NCBI GenBank assembly: GCA_023264475.1
Contig: JAHFMA010000011.1
Location: 1 to 12,422 of the forward strand
Direction: 5' to 3'
DNA from: Candidatus Parcubacteria bacterium
Lineage (GTDB): Bacteria > Patescibacteriota > Minisyncoccia > Phycocordibacterales > PALSA-1337
DNA: 12,422 nucleotides
Shown here: positions 4,968 through 11,908 of the stretch, one piece after another
Layout: each line of letters begins with the position of its first letter
How positions within the stretch are numbered: the stretch's first letter is position 1
Made by a program: the position numbers and the translations under genes
The notes under the pieces: generated by a model
Told to the model about the DNA's origin: nothing
The model's database searches: none
The model's input: only the letters and a program-made list of their open reading frames with translations

Positions 4968-6272
4968 TTATCTGGGGAGCGCGGGCAAATACGAAAGTGG
5001 ATTGAGATATGCAGATAGCACTGCGAGCGGCACGGTGGCGCCTTGGCAGTGGCGGCTGTTGGTGAAGAGCTTGATCTCGGTGCCTTCGGTGGCGTAGACG
5101 CCGAAATGGAGGTGTGGGCCGGTAGTATAGCCGGTATTGCCGCTATAGCCGATGATCTGGCCAGTTGCGACACTCTCGCCTACCGCCACTGACGGCGCAG
5201 ATAGGTGTGCGTACAAAGTGGATAGACCGTTGGCATGGCGTATCATGATCCAGCGCCCGAAGGAGTAACAGCCAGGAATGATGTCGGTATCGGCGTAGCC
5301 GGCCACTACGCCGGAGAGCGCAGCATGGATCGGTGTGCCGATGGAGGCGGCGAAGTCTACTCCGTCATGGCCGTGACCGTTGTATATCTGCGGGTTGGCG
5401 GTGGCGAACGGAGTGTCGCCGAAGTACTGGGTGATGCGGAGCTGATCGAGCGGCCATGACAGAGGCGCTGAGCCGCTCTGAGGTAGATTTGCTAGGTTCA
5501 CAGCCAACTTGAGCTGGGACTCATAATCGAGGATCTCGCTCTGGAAAGCGTCGCGGAGAGCCTGTTTCTGGGACAAGAGCTGTTTGTAAGCTGATTCGGA
5601 GCTCTTGGTCTGCTTGAGGAGGGTGTTCTTCTCTGATTGGGCTGACAGGACGGCGCTACGTTGGCCGCGTATCTGCTTCTGGAGGGCTAGGAGATCTGTC
5701 TCGGCCTTCTCGCTGGCTTTACGGTTGCTCTCTAGGCGGTCTTTGGACTTGCCGAGACTCTCTATGCGTCCTTGGAGGTCGGATTGGAGGATGCCTAGAT
5801 GATTGACCTCGCCCCAGGCCTCGCTCACGGTCCGGCTCGAGAGCAATATTTCGGGCAGAGAGTCGGCGTTGCCGGATTCATTCATGGCCTTGAATGAAGC
5901 TCGCACGAAGCGGCGATCGTCGTCGATGGTGCCTTGGGTCGTGCCGATATCGGCGGCGAGCTGTTGGATGCGCAGGTTGGTCGAGTCAATCTTGTCCTGG
6001 GTGAGGTTGATGTCGGCTTGGAGCTTCTTCTGGGTAAGATCTAGGGATTTGATCGTAGAAGAGAGCGACGAGGCTTGGCCGCCGAGCGCGGCGATCTGGT
6101 CCTGATAGCCCTTGATCTCCTTTTCGAGGGCCTGGATGTCCGAGGCGCGACTATCGATCTTGGCTTGAATGTCGCTGGCCTGATCAGCGTGAGCTGTATC
6201 GACGAATACAAAAGACACCACTACCGCTAGGACGGTATAGGCTGGAATGGATAGCAGTGGTGAGAGCCTCAT
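4968..6272 (-). CDS. Coiled-coil M23 peptidase (EnvC/NlpD-type murein hydrolase or activator)
   Basis: Exported protein of 434 residues with a LytM/M23 domain, which cuts peptide cross-bridges of peptidoglycan or, when inactive, activates amidases during cell separation. A signal peptide with hydrophobic core (about 5-24) ends at AHA (27-29). A long coiled coil rich in Gln, Lys, Ser and Asp spans about 31-255. The M23 domain (about 270-425) keeps the zinc ligands: HDGVD (H302, D306) and HLH (H387, H389), plus YAHLS (H356). A complete metal site argues for a real peptidase rather than a degenerate EnvC-type activator. Two extra cysteines (C335, C409) could pair. Its ATG overlaps the gltX stop as TGATG, so translation is likely coupled; no Shine-Dalgarno is visible. 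The 110-residue membrane protein follows after 15 bases. Confidence 0.92.
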   Translation of the reverse strand: MRLSPLLSIPAYTVLAVVVSFVFVDTAHADQASDIQAKIDSRASDIQALEKEIKGYQDQIAALGGQASSLSSTIKSLDLTQKKLQADINLTQDKIDSTNLRIQQLAADIGTTQGTIDDDRRFVRASFKAMNESGNADSLPEILLSSRTVSEAWGEVNHLGILQSDLQGRIESLGKSKDRLESNRKASEKAETDLLALQKQIRGQRSAVLSAQSEKNTLLKQTKSSESAYKQLLSQKQALRDAFQSEILDYESQLKLAVNLANLPQSGSAPLSWPLDQLRITQYFGDTPFATANPQIYNGHGHDGVDFAASIGTPIHAALSGVVAGYADTDIIPGCYSFGRWIMIRHANGLSTLYAHLSAPSVAVGESVATGQIIGYSGNTGYTTGPHLHFGVYATEGTEIKLFTNSRHCQGATVPLAVLSAYLNPLSYLPALPR

Positions 6273-7741
6273 CAGGCTTGGAGCAGAGCCAGGGCGGCGT
6301 CTAGGCGCTGCAATGATTCGTCGCGTCCGAGCAAGGCCGCGGATATGAAAGGATCGGGGGAGCGCTCTTGGCCGGTGAGGCCGGTGCGGACGGGCCAGAG
6401 GACGTCTCCCCTGCCCTGCGCTTCGGCGTAAGGCCAGATGGCCGCCTTGATGCTAGCCGCGGCAGAGATCGTGTCATTGCTCCAAGAAGCGGCGTCTAGC
6501 TCGGCGATGAGCTTGCGCGCCTCGGCGATATGTTTGGAGGCCTTCTCTTTGCTGGGGTCTTTCTTCCAAAGCAGGAATTCAACTTGGACCTTCGGCGCTT
6601 TGATCGCGAAATTGAGCTCTCCTGCGGGGCCGAACATCGCGCTGATCTCGTTGAAGAGAGATATCTTCTCCCTCAAGATCGGCAGGAGGCGGCGAAACAT
6701 AGCGCTCTTGGTGGATATGGATTCGGGCAGGAAGGTGGCCGCATGCTCTGCGAAAGACTCATCCGAGAGCTTGAGGATATGTTGACGATTGAACCAAAGG
6801 AGCTTGTCCTCGTTGTAGGCACCGCCGGCCTTGTGGATCTTCTCGAGCTCGAAGCGCGCGATCAGATCCTGAGTGGTGAAGACCTCTTCTTCTGTGCCGG
6901 GATTCCAGCCGATCAAAGCCAGGAAGTTGACCATAGCCTCGGGCAGATATCCCTCGACGCGGTATTCTAGGACGTCCTTGGCGCCGTCGCGTTTGCCGAG
7001 CTTCTTGGTGCGATCATCGCGCAGGATAGGCGGCAAGGTCACGAATACGGGCGGCTCGATGCCGAGCGCCTGATAGAGGCTGAGGAAGCGCGGCGTGCTA
7101 GATATGAACTCGTCCGCGCGCATGACATGGGTCACGCCCATAAGGCTATCATCGACGATGTGCGCGAAATTGTAGGTCGGATAGCCATCGCTCTTCATGA
7201 GGATGAAGTCGTCGAGCGCCTCCTCGCCGGCCTCAAGGTCGCCTCGGACGGCGTCATGCCATTTGAAGCGCTTGATCTCGGGCACCTTGAAGCGCAGAGG
7301 GTCGGTGCCATTCCAGGCCTTGGCCTCGGCGGGACGGTGCTCTCTGAACAAGAACGGCTTCTTGGCCGCCTCGGCCTGTTTGCGGAAGGTCTCTACCTCG
7401 GCCGTAGTATATGGATCTGGATAAGCGTGTCCGGCGGCTACGAGCTTCTCGGCAAACTGTTTGTATGTCGCAAGGCGCTCTGACTGGATGCAGGAGCCGA
7501 ACGGAGCGGCTTTGTCAGGACCGTAGTCCCATTCGAGATCGAGCCAAGATAGGGCTTGCTGGATGTGAGCGATGGATCCCTCGACCTCGCGCTCCTTGTC
7601 GGTGTCTTCGATGCGGAGGATGAATTTGCCGCCGTTCTTACGTGCCCAGAGGTATGAGAAGAGCGCGGTGCGGATGCCGCCGATATGCAGGAAGCCGGTG
7701 GGCGACGGCGCGAATCTAGTTACGACGGGCTTGTTGTCCAT
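6272..7741 (-). CDS. gltX: Glutamyl-tRNA synthetase
   Basis: Class I synthetase that attaches glutamate to tRNA-Glu, and possibly to tRNA-Gln if an amidotransferase is present (not testable here). Length 489 residues is normal. TRFAPSPTGFLHIGGIRTAL (8-27) carries the HIGH-type motif HIGG (19-22), ILRIEDTD (41-48) binds glutamate, and HVMRADEFISSTPR (205-218) matches the usual RG-D/E-hxxxTPR element. The KMSKS loop reads KLGKR (247-251); the serine of the common KLSKR is glycine. The zinc cysteines of the E. coli type are absent (AYPDPYTT at 106-113). The C-terminal anticodon-binding part is helical and ends in LALLQA. A TAGAAT 6 bases before the ATG suggests leaderless initiation. The stop overlaps the M23 peptidase ATG by one base. 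Confidence 0.97.
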   Translation of the reverse strand: MDNKPVVTRFAPSPTGFLHIGGIRTALFSYLWARKNGGKFILRIEDTDKEREVEGSIAHIQQALSWLDLEWDYGPDKAAPFGSCIQSERLATYKQFAEKLVAAGHAYPDPYTTAEVETFRKQAEAAKKPFLFREHRPAEAKAWNGTDPLRFKVPEIKRFKWHDAVRGDLEAGEEALDDFILMKSDGYPTYNFAHIVDDSLMGVTHVMRADEFISSTPRFLSLYQALGIEPPVFVTLPPILRDDRTKKLGKRDGAKDVLEYRVEGYLPEAMVNFLALIGWNPGTEEEVFTTQDLIARFELEKIHKAGGAYNEDKLLWFNRQHILKLSDESFAEHAATFLPESISTKSAMFRRLLPILREKISLFNEISAMFGPAGELNFAIKAPKVQVEFLLWKKDPSKEKASKHIAEARKLIAELDAASWSNDTISAAASIKAAIWPYAEAQGRGDVLWPVRTGLTGQERSPDPFISAALLGRDESLQRLDAALALLQA

Positions 7742-7747
7742 GTGGGC

Positions 7748-7776
7748 ATTCTAGCGCCTTTTCAGCCTTTTGAGAA
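7748..7776 (-). promoter_or_regulatory. gltX promoter (leaderless arrangement)
   Basis: On the minus strand TTCTCA (7776-7771), a 17-base spacer and TAGAAT (7753-7748), followed by GCCCAC and the gltX ATG at 7741. This is the best complete case among the start-proximal -10 boxes: 4/6 and 5/6 matches with ideal spacing. Confidence 0.6.
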
Positions 7777-7795
7777 TGAAAAGCCGATGTCAGGC

Positions 7796-7823
7796 AAAAG
7801 AAAAACCGCCCCTTGCGAGGCGG
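7796..7823 (-). terminator. Intrinsic terminator after the DUF7282-like gene
   Basis: On the minus strand CCGCCTC, a GCAA tetraloop and GGGGCGG form a 7-bp stem with one G-U pair, followed by TTTTTCTTTT. It begins 24 bases after the stop at 7848 and separates this gene from the gltX promoter. Confidence 0.9.
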
Positions 7824-7847
7824 CCTTCCCTTCTTGGACTATTGAGA

Positions 7848-8351
7848 CTAGCCCTTGATATTGGCACCGGCGGCCGAAGAGCCGTGGAAGATGCGCATGA
7901 TGATGTTGCCCTTGGAGTCCTTGATAGGCAGATCGGAGGAGGCGTCGAACTTTTTGTCGCCATTGTCGGAATGGAGCATGGCGTAGTAAGTAGCGCCATC
8001 GACGATCGGTTCGGACAAGGTGATCCTAGCCGGATTGACGCCGGCGTTGACATAGACTTCGCCGATGATCGTGCCGGGCATGCCCCCGTTGTCCTTGTGG
8101 ATGGCTACCCATCCCGGAGCTGTGAGCTGGACGGAAGAGACGTAGACGACGTTGCCAGGATACTGGTCGGAGACCACGATCTGGTTGGTACCTGAAGTCG
8201 GAGCGGTGTTGGTGGTCTGGTCAGAGCCGTCCGCCGGAGCCGGAGCGCTCTTGGTGCCGAAGACCATGTAGCCGATGACTACGAGCACGATGATGACGAT
8301 GGCTGTGGCGACCCACTGCCAAGTCTTGATGCCGCTTTCTGTTTGATCCAT
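7848..8351 (-). CDS. Membrane-anchored DUF7282-like extracytoplasmic protein
   Basis: The 167-residue product has a short cytoplasmic start (MDQTESGIKTWQW), one membrane helix (about 14-31, ending YMVFGTK), a Pro/Ala/Thr linker (35-55), and a beta-rich domain (about 57-160). VQLTAPGWVAIHKDNGGMPG, followed by IIGEVYVNAG and IVDGATYYAMLHSDNGD, resembles the DUF7282 domain often seen in halophilic archaea and candidate-phyla bacteria; I assign this from memory of the pattern, with moderate confidence. DNGD and DKKFD (131-138) could be a metal-binding turn. The function is unknown; the topology places the domain outside the membrane. The start lies 57 bases after murG on the same strand, without a Shine-Dalgarno motif or a good promoter, so read-through from murG is plausible. 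A clear terminator follows. Confidence 0.85.
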   Translation of the reverse strand: MDQTESGIKTWQWVATAIVIIVLVVIGYMVFGTKSAPAPADGSDQTTNTAPTSGTNQIVVSDQYPGNVVYVSSVQLTAPGWVAIHKDNGGMPGTIIGEVYVNAGVNPARITLSEPIVDGATYYAMLHSDNGDKKFDASSDLPIKDSKGNIIMRIFHGSSAAGANIKG

Positions 8352-8367
8352 GATGTTGATGACGTGT

Positions 8368-8409
8368 TAAATGCTATTAAATTACGACGTTATTGAACCT
8401 AAATGCTAT
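8368..8409. repeat. Two direct copies of TAAATGCTAT, 32 bases apart
   Basis: The 10-base word occurs at 8368-8377 and 8400-8409 in the murG to DUF7282 gap; the second copy touches the murG stop codon. The 32-base period is about three helical turns, so paired binding of one protein is possible. The meaning is unknown and chance is not excluded. Confidence 0.3.
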
Positions 8410-9545
8410 CACTTCTCATGTTCTAGGGCAATGTCGAGGATTCCCCCTGCGATGATCTTGGCGCTATCTAGGTGGGCGAAGGCGAGAGCCTTGTCCTTCA
8501 TGCCCTGTTTGACGCCTAAATTGCTAGAAATACGGTCTATTTCGGAGGTCAGGATGTGGGCATGGAGGTTATCTTCCTCGATGATCGAAGCGGCGCCGGT
8601 ACCGGCATAAGCGAAGGCATTGGATGTCTGGTCATGCGATATGGATGACGGCAAAGGGATGATAATTGACGGCACGCCCCAAGCTGCGATCTCGAAGATC
8701 GTCGATCCGGCGCGCGAGACGATGACATCGGCGACTCCGGCGGCCATGCGCAGAGCGAGCTCATTGAGATAGTCGAAAGGATGATAGCGATAGGCATACG
8801 GATGATCTTTGAGGATCATGGCCGAAGTCTCTTTGATCTCATCGAGGTTGACCCGGCCGGTCTGGTGGATGATCTGGTAGCGGTTGAGGAGCTCTGGCAG
8901 AGCCTCGATGATCACATCGTTGATGCGCGTCGCGCCCTGCGAGCCGCCCAGTATGACCACCGTCGGCACACCCTGCTCTAGCTGTAGGAACTCATGGGCT
9001 CCGGCCGTAAGAGGCTTGGCGATCTCGGGGCGGATCGGGTTGCCGGTGAAAGCGATCTTTGCCTGAGCCTTGGGCCCGAAGGCGCTCGCGGCGGCCGGAT
9101 ATGATAGCGCGATCCTCTTGGCGAACTTGCCTGCCCAGCGGTTGACGCGGCCCGGATGAGAGTCTGATTCGTGGATCACTACAGGGATGCGCAGGAGGCG
9201 CGCCGCGAACAAGACCGGGAAGGCCGCATAGCCGCCTTTGCCGAAGACGATGTCCGGAAAGATCGAATAGAGCTTGATGAGCGCCACGACGCAGCCGGTC
9301 GCGGTCTTAACGGCGTCGGTCACATTGAGGAGCGAGAAATAGCGACGGACCTTGCCGGCCGGGACGCTCACGTACTGGATGTCATTATCGAAGAGGATGC
9401 GCTGGTTGTATGGCGTCGGGGACATGAAGTAGAGCTGAGGCGGCAGGATCTTGCGCGCGCTGACCTGTTCGCGCAGAGCCTCGGCTACCGCGATGATCGG
9501 ATAGAAATGGCCGCCTGTGCCTCCGCCGGTGAATACGATCTTCAT
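8409..9545 (-). CDS. murG: UDP-GlcNAc:lipid I N-acetylglucosamine transferase
   Basis: Peripheral membrane glycosyltransferase that adds GlcNAc to lipid I to make lipid II, the last cytoplasmic step before flipping. Length 378 residues fits the GT28 family. GGGTGGH (7-13) is the N-terminal glycine loop, FGKGGYAAFP (101-110) the second; HESDSHPGRVNR (125-136) replaces the common HEQNxxPG-NR element; LGGSQGA (199-205) and SRAGSTIFEIAAWGVPSII (277-295) form the UDP-GlcNAc site, ending with HDQTSNA (304-310). ATG 9545 was chosen over an in-frame TTG two codons upstream because MKIVFTGGG is the family start and a TACACT lies 7 bases before it. In many bacteria ftsW and murG are adjacent; here a gene with its own promoter and terminator separates them. 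Confidence 0.96.
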   Translation of the reverse strand: MKIVFTGGGTGGHFYPIIAVAEALREQVSARKILPPQLYFMSPTPYNQRILFDNDIQYVSVPAGKVRRYFSLLNVTDAVKTATGCVVALIKLYSIFPDIVFGKGGYAAFPVLFAARLLRIPVVIHESDSHPGRVNRWAGKFAKRIALSYPAAASAFGPKAQAKIAFTGNPIRPEIAKPLTAGAHEFLQLEQGVPTVVILGGSQGATRINDVIIEALPELLNRYQIIHQTGRVNLDEIKETSAMILKDHPYAYRYHPFDYLNELALRMAAGVADVIVSRAGSTIFEIAAWGVPSIIIPLPSSISHDQTSNAFAYAGTGAASIIEEDNLHAHILTSEIDRISSNLGVKQGMKDKALAFAHLDSAKIIAGGILDIALEHEK

Positions 9546-9552
9546 AGGCAAT

Positions 9553-9558
9553 AGTGTA
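9553..9558 (-). promoter_or_regulatory. -10 box of murG (leaderless arrangement)
   Basis: TACACT ends 7 bases before the murG ATG (9545). It sits downstream of the terminator of the preceding gene (9609-9637), so murG needs a promoter in this gap of about 60 bases. The -35 region is weak (TTTTCT at 17 bases). Confidence 0.5.
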
Positions 9559-9608
9559 GCCCGAAATGACCATGAAGAAAAGCGCGGGTTTCCTAGGCTT
9601 TTGGGATG

Positions 9609-9637
9609 AAAAAAGCAGCCTCGGTGAGGAGGCTGCT
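9609..9637 (-). terminator. Intrinsic terminator of the 157-residue gene
   Basis: On the minus strand AGCAGCCTC, a 6-base loop and GAGGCTGCT form a perfect 9-bp stem followed by six T, 13 bases after the stop at 9651. It separates this gene from murG. Confidence 0.92.
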
Positions 9638-9650
9638 GGTGACGAAGGTG

Positions 9651-10124
9651 CTAAGGCGTGCTTACGGCGCCGAAAACGTGCATCGTCTCTCGGGCCTTTG
9701 TCAGTCTGCCCGGCTTCCAGACGGTTTCTACGATCTCATCGCTCAAGGGATCACGAAGATCAAATGTCGAATAGAAGGAGATAGCGTCTATGCGGCATTG
9801 ATTATCTTCGAACGTGCCGATCAGGTTGCCTGAGGACAGGAACGAATAGCCGTCCAGATCCTTGGTCAGATAGCCGTTCTTATAGGCTGTCATGATGACT
9901 TGTGGCACGGACGATCCTTGCATGCACATGCTGTCCATGCCGTGCACTGCGACGATTATCTCGATCCCCATTCCTGGAAGGAAGAGGATGTCCTTGGCAA
10001 GCGCTGGCGAATCCTTGTCTTGTATGAGCATCGATCCTGATTTCCTGGAGGATGCGTTTCCGCTTAGCGCTTGATGGATCGCTATTTGGATGACTGCTGA
10101 TGTGACTGTCGGTGTTGGAGACAC
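9651..10124 (-). CDS. Unrecognised 157-residue protein between ftsW and murG
   Basis: Not recognised. It starts at GTG 10124; AAAGG lies 6 bases upstream, one of the few Shine-Dalgarno-like sites here, and no in-frame ATG occurs before residue 32. There is no clear signal peptide or membrane helix. The N-terminus (2-30) is Ser/Thr/Ala-rich; the middle has ILFLPGMGIEIIVAVHGMDSM (residues about 46-66), alternating hydrophobic like buried strands, then MTAYKNGYLTKDLDGYSFLSSG and an acidic region FDLRDPLSDEIVETVW. Three cysteine/methionine-rich turns (MCMQG) are notable. A TTGACA promoter upstream and a perfect terminator 13 bases after the stop support a real gene. It could be an accessory or lineage-specific protein; the function is unknown. 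Confidence 0.68.
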   Translation of the reverse strand: MSPTPTVTSAVIQIAIHQALSGNASSRKSGSMLIQDKDSPALAKDILFLPGMGIEIIVAVHGMDSMCMQGSSVPQVIMTAYKNGYLTKDLDGYSFLSSGNLIGTFEDNQCRIDAISFYSTFDLRDPLSDEIVETVWKPGRLTKARETMHVFGAVSTP

Positions 10125-10191
10125 TTTATGCCTTTTGTTTTGCTGCGGTTGATGTGTTGTTTAAGAGCCAAATCAAAGCTAACTGTTGGCC

Positions 10192-10221
10192 AGCATACCA
10201 CGATTACCTAGTATGTGTCAA
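10192..10221 (-). promoter_or_regulatory. Promoter of the 157-residue gene
   Basis: Minus-strand TTGACA (10221-10216, perfect -35), an 18-base spacer, TATGCT (10197-10192) with the extended -10 element TGG directly before it. The predicted start near 10185 gives a leader of about 60 bases. It lies in the 103-base gap after ftsW. Confidence 0.75.
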
Positions 10222-10227
10222 ACTACC

Positions 10228-11325
10228 CTATTTATTATATCTGGAGACGTTGGCTACTATCCCCGTAGCCATGAGCGCGATCACGAGCGCGGTGCCGCCA
10301 TGCGAGACGAATAGAAGCGGGACTCCTGATACGGGCACCAAACCGAGCATGGCCGCGATGTTGAGGAAGGACTCGATCACTACTATGGTGCCGATGCCTA
10401 CCGCCACCATGCTCCCGAAGACGTCAGAGGCCCTAGTCGCCACACGGAACGCCGAAGCGGCGAAGACGCAGAAGAGCGCCAAGAGCAAGCTCGCGCCGAC
10501 AAAGCCGAATTCTTCGGCAGTGACCGCGAAGATCGAGTCGTCGGTCGGCTGCGGCAGATAGCCGAATTTCTGGATGCTCTGACCGAAGCCGCGCCCGAAG
10601 AGTCCCCCGGAACCGATGGCGATGAGGGATTGGTTGATCTGGTAGCCGGTGCTCTGGGCATACGCTCCCGGATTCAAGAAGACCTTCACGCGAGCTAACG
10701 CATACGGCCTCAGGGCTACGACGCCGACGACCACAGCGGCCATGAGCAGGCCGGCCAAGAGCGTATGGCGTATGGGCATGCCGGCGATCGTGAGCATGAC
10801 GATGCCGGTAGCTCCGATGATGAGCAAGGTGTCAGTATCCGATTGGATGAGGAGCAGCGTGCCTAGGATGCCCATGATCGCCGCATATGGCAGCAAGCCA
10901 TAGCGCATCTTGCCGAGGCGATCTTTGGCGAAATGGATCCATGCGGCTAGATATATGACGAAAGCGATCTTGAGGAATTCCGATGGCTGGAATGAGAGCG
11001 GACCGATATTGATCCACCTAGAAGCGCCGTTCACGTGCAGAGCTAAGCTGGGGATGAAAAGGAGCAAGTTCACGGCTACAGCTCCGATCAGGACGAATAG
11101 CGCGACGCGACGGAGGAGTCTGTATGGTATGCGCGAAAATGTCCAGAAGCAGGCGATGCCGATGAAGAGGCTCGCGGCTTGCTTCATGGCCACGGTGCTG
11201 AAGCTGGCAGTGCCACCGGCTAGGAGCCCGAGGGATGCAGACAGGAACATCACGAAGCCGGCGATCGCCAGAGCCAGCGTCGAGAAGAGGAAGAAGCGGT
11301 CTATCTTGGGGCGAGAAGAGGCCAT
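10228..11325 (-). CDS. FtsW/RodA/SpoVE-family peptidoglycan polymerase
   Basis: SEDS-family membrane glycosyltransferase that polymerises lipid II with a partner penicillin-binding protein, at the septum (FtsW) or side wall (RodA). The 365-residue product has about ten hydrophobic segments. Family landmarks are GASRWINIGPLSFQPSEFLK (100-119), QSDTDT (161-166, where QPDxGT is usual), GYQINQSLIAIGSGGLFGRG (227-246), PTDDSIFAVTAEEFGFVG (260-277) with the likely catalytic Asp D263, and GLVPVSGVPLLFVSHGGTAL (328-347; SYGGS is usual). Nearness of murG favours FtsW, but FtsW and RodA cannot be separated safely. ATG 11325 overlaps the scpB stop as TGATG; GTG 11328 is an alternative start. TACAAT (11340-11335) ends 6 bases before that GTG, and AGGGGAG precedes the start. 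Confidence 0.93.
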   Translation of the reverse strand: MASSRPKIDRFFLFSTLALAIAGFVMFLSASLGLLAGGTASFSTVAMKQAASLFIGIACFWTFSRIPYRLLRRVALFVLIGAVAVNLLLFIPSLALHVNGASRWINIGPLSFQPSEFLKIAFVIYLAAWIHFAKDRLGKMRYGLLPYAAIMGILGTLLLIQSDTDTLLIIGATGIVMLTIAGMPIRHTLLAGLLMAAVVVGVVALRPYALARVKVFLNPGAYAQSTGYQINQSLIAIGSGGLFGRGFGQSIQKFGYLPQPTDDSIFAVTAEEFGFVGASLLLALFCVFAASAFRVATRASDVFGSMVAVGIGTIVVIESFLNIAAMLGLVPVSGVPLLFVSHGGTALVIALMATGIVANVSRYNK

Positions 11326-11900
11326 CACTCCCCTATTGTAGCACTAGGATCCATGGGCGCCTCAGTCTGAGCTGCAGATGAGCGCTTGAAAGCCTCGATA
11401 TCACGCTTGACCGCATCTGATTCTGGCAGATCGGAGATCTTGGATATGCCCATATGCGATAGCAGGGCCAGGGTCGGTTTGTACAGGAATGAGCGGGCAT
11501 CGGCGGGATTGTCCACGCGCTCCACGAGGCCTCGGATGAGAAGCGAGCGCAGGATGAATTGCGAATTGACGCCGCGGATATAGTCGATGTCGACGCGAGA
11601 GATAGGGCCTTGATATAGGACGATGGAGAGCGTCTCCAAGCCGGCCTTGCCGAGGTCATGAGTCAATTCATCTTTGGCTAATTGCTCGATGAGGGCTGAG
11701 CATTCTTTGGCAGTGCCGATCATGACCTCGTCGTCGGTCTGCACTAGAGACAAGCCTCTGCCTGCGAGCGCTGTCTCCAACTCTTGCAGGCCCGCTTTGA
11801 CCGAGCCGATATCAGCGCTGAGGAGTGCAGCGAGCTTCTTGACCGAGACGGGCTCGGCTTTCCAGAAGAGGATGGCTTCGATCTTTTGCGATAGTCCCAT
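11325..11900 (-). CDS. scpB: Segregation and condensation protein B
   Basis: Winged-helix kleisin-associated subunit of the SMC-ScpAB condensin, needed for chromosome compaction and segregation. The 191-residue length is typical. The N-terminal winged helix opens MGLSQKIEAILFWKAEPVS and continues through KKLAALL; the second carries LSIVLYQGPISRVDIDYIRGVNS, LRSLLIRGLVERV and FLYKPTLALLSHMGI, the family ending with a GI..L.DLP element (ISKISDLPE). A flexible acidic tail follows. It lies 27 bases after scpA and its stop overlaps the ftsW start, so segregation and wall-synthesis genes share a unit. TATAAT (11914-11909) stands 8 bases before the ATG. Confidence 0.95.
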   Translation of the reverse strand: MGLSQKIEAILFWKAEPVSVKKLAALLSADIGSVKAGLQELETALAGRGLSLVQTDDEVMIGTAKECSALIEQLAKDELTHDLGKAGLETLSIVLYQGPISRVDIDYIRGVNSQFILRSLLIRGLVERVDNPADARSFLYKPTLALLSHMGISKISDLPESDAVKRDIEAFKRSSAAQTEAPMDPSATIGE

Positions 11901-11908
11901 AGGAGTGG

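Noticed and set aside
5803..6105. Plus-strand frames opposite the M23 gene
   Set aside because: The minus-strand product has a signal peptide, coiled coil and full M23 motifs; the plus-strand frames are low-complexity shadows.
10125..10227. Possible tRNA or small RNA in the gap after ftsW
   Set aside because: No cloverleaf, T-loop or CCA end can be formed; the gap is explained by a promoter and leader.
10234..10239. Perfect minus-strand TATAAT at the end of ftsW
   Set aside because: It falls in the last codons of ftsW (Tyr-Asn-Lys) with no -35 at a useful distance; the TTGACA promoter 13 bases downstream explains the next gene better.
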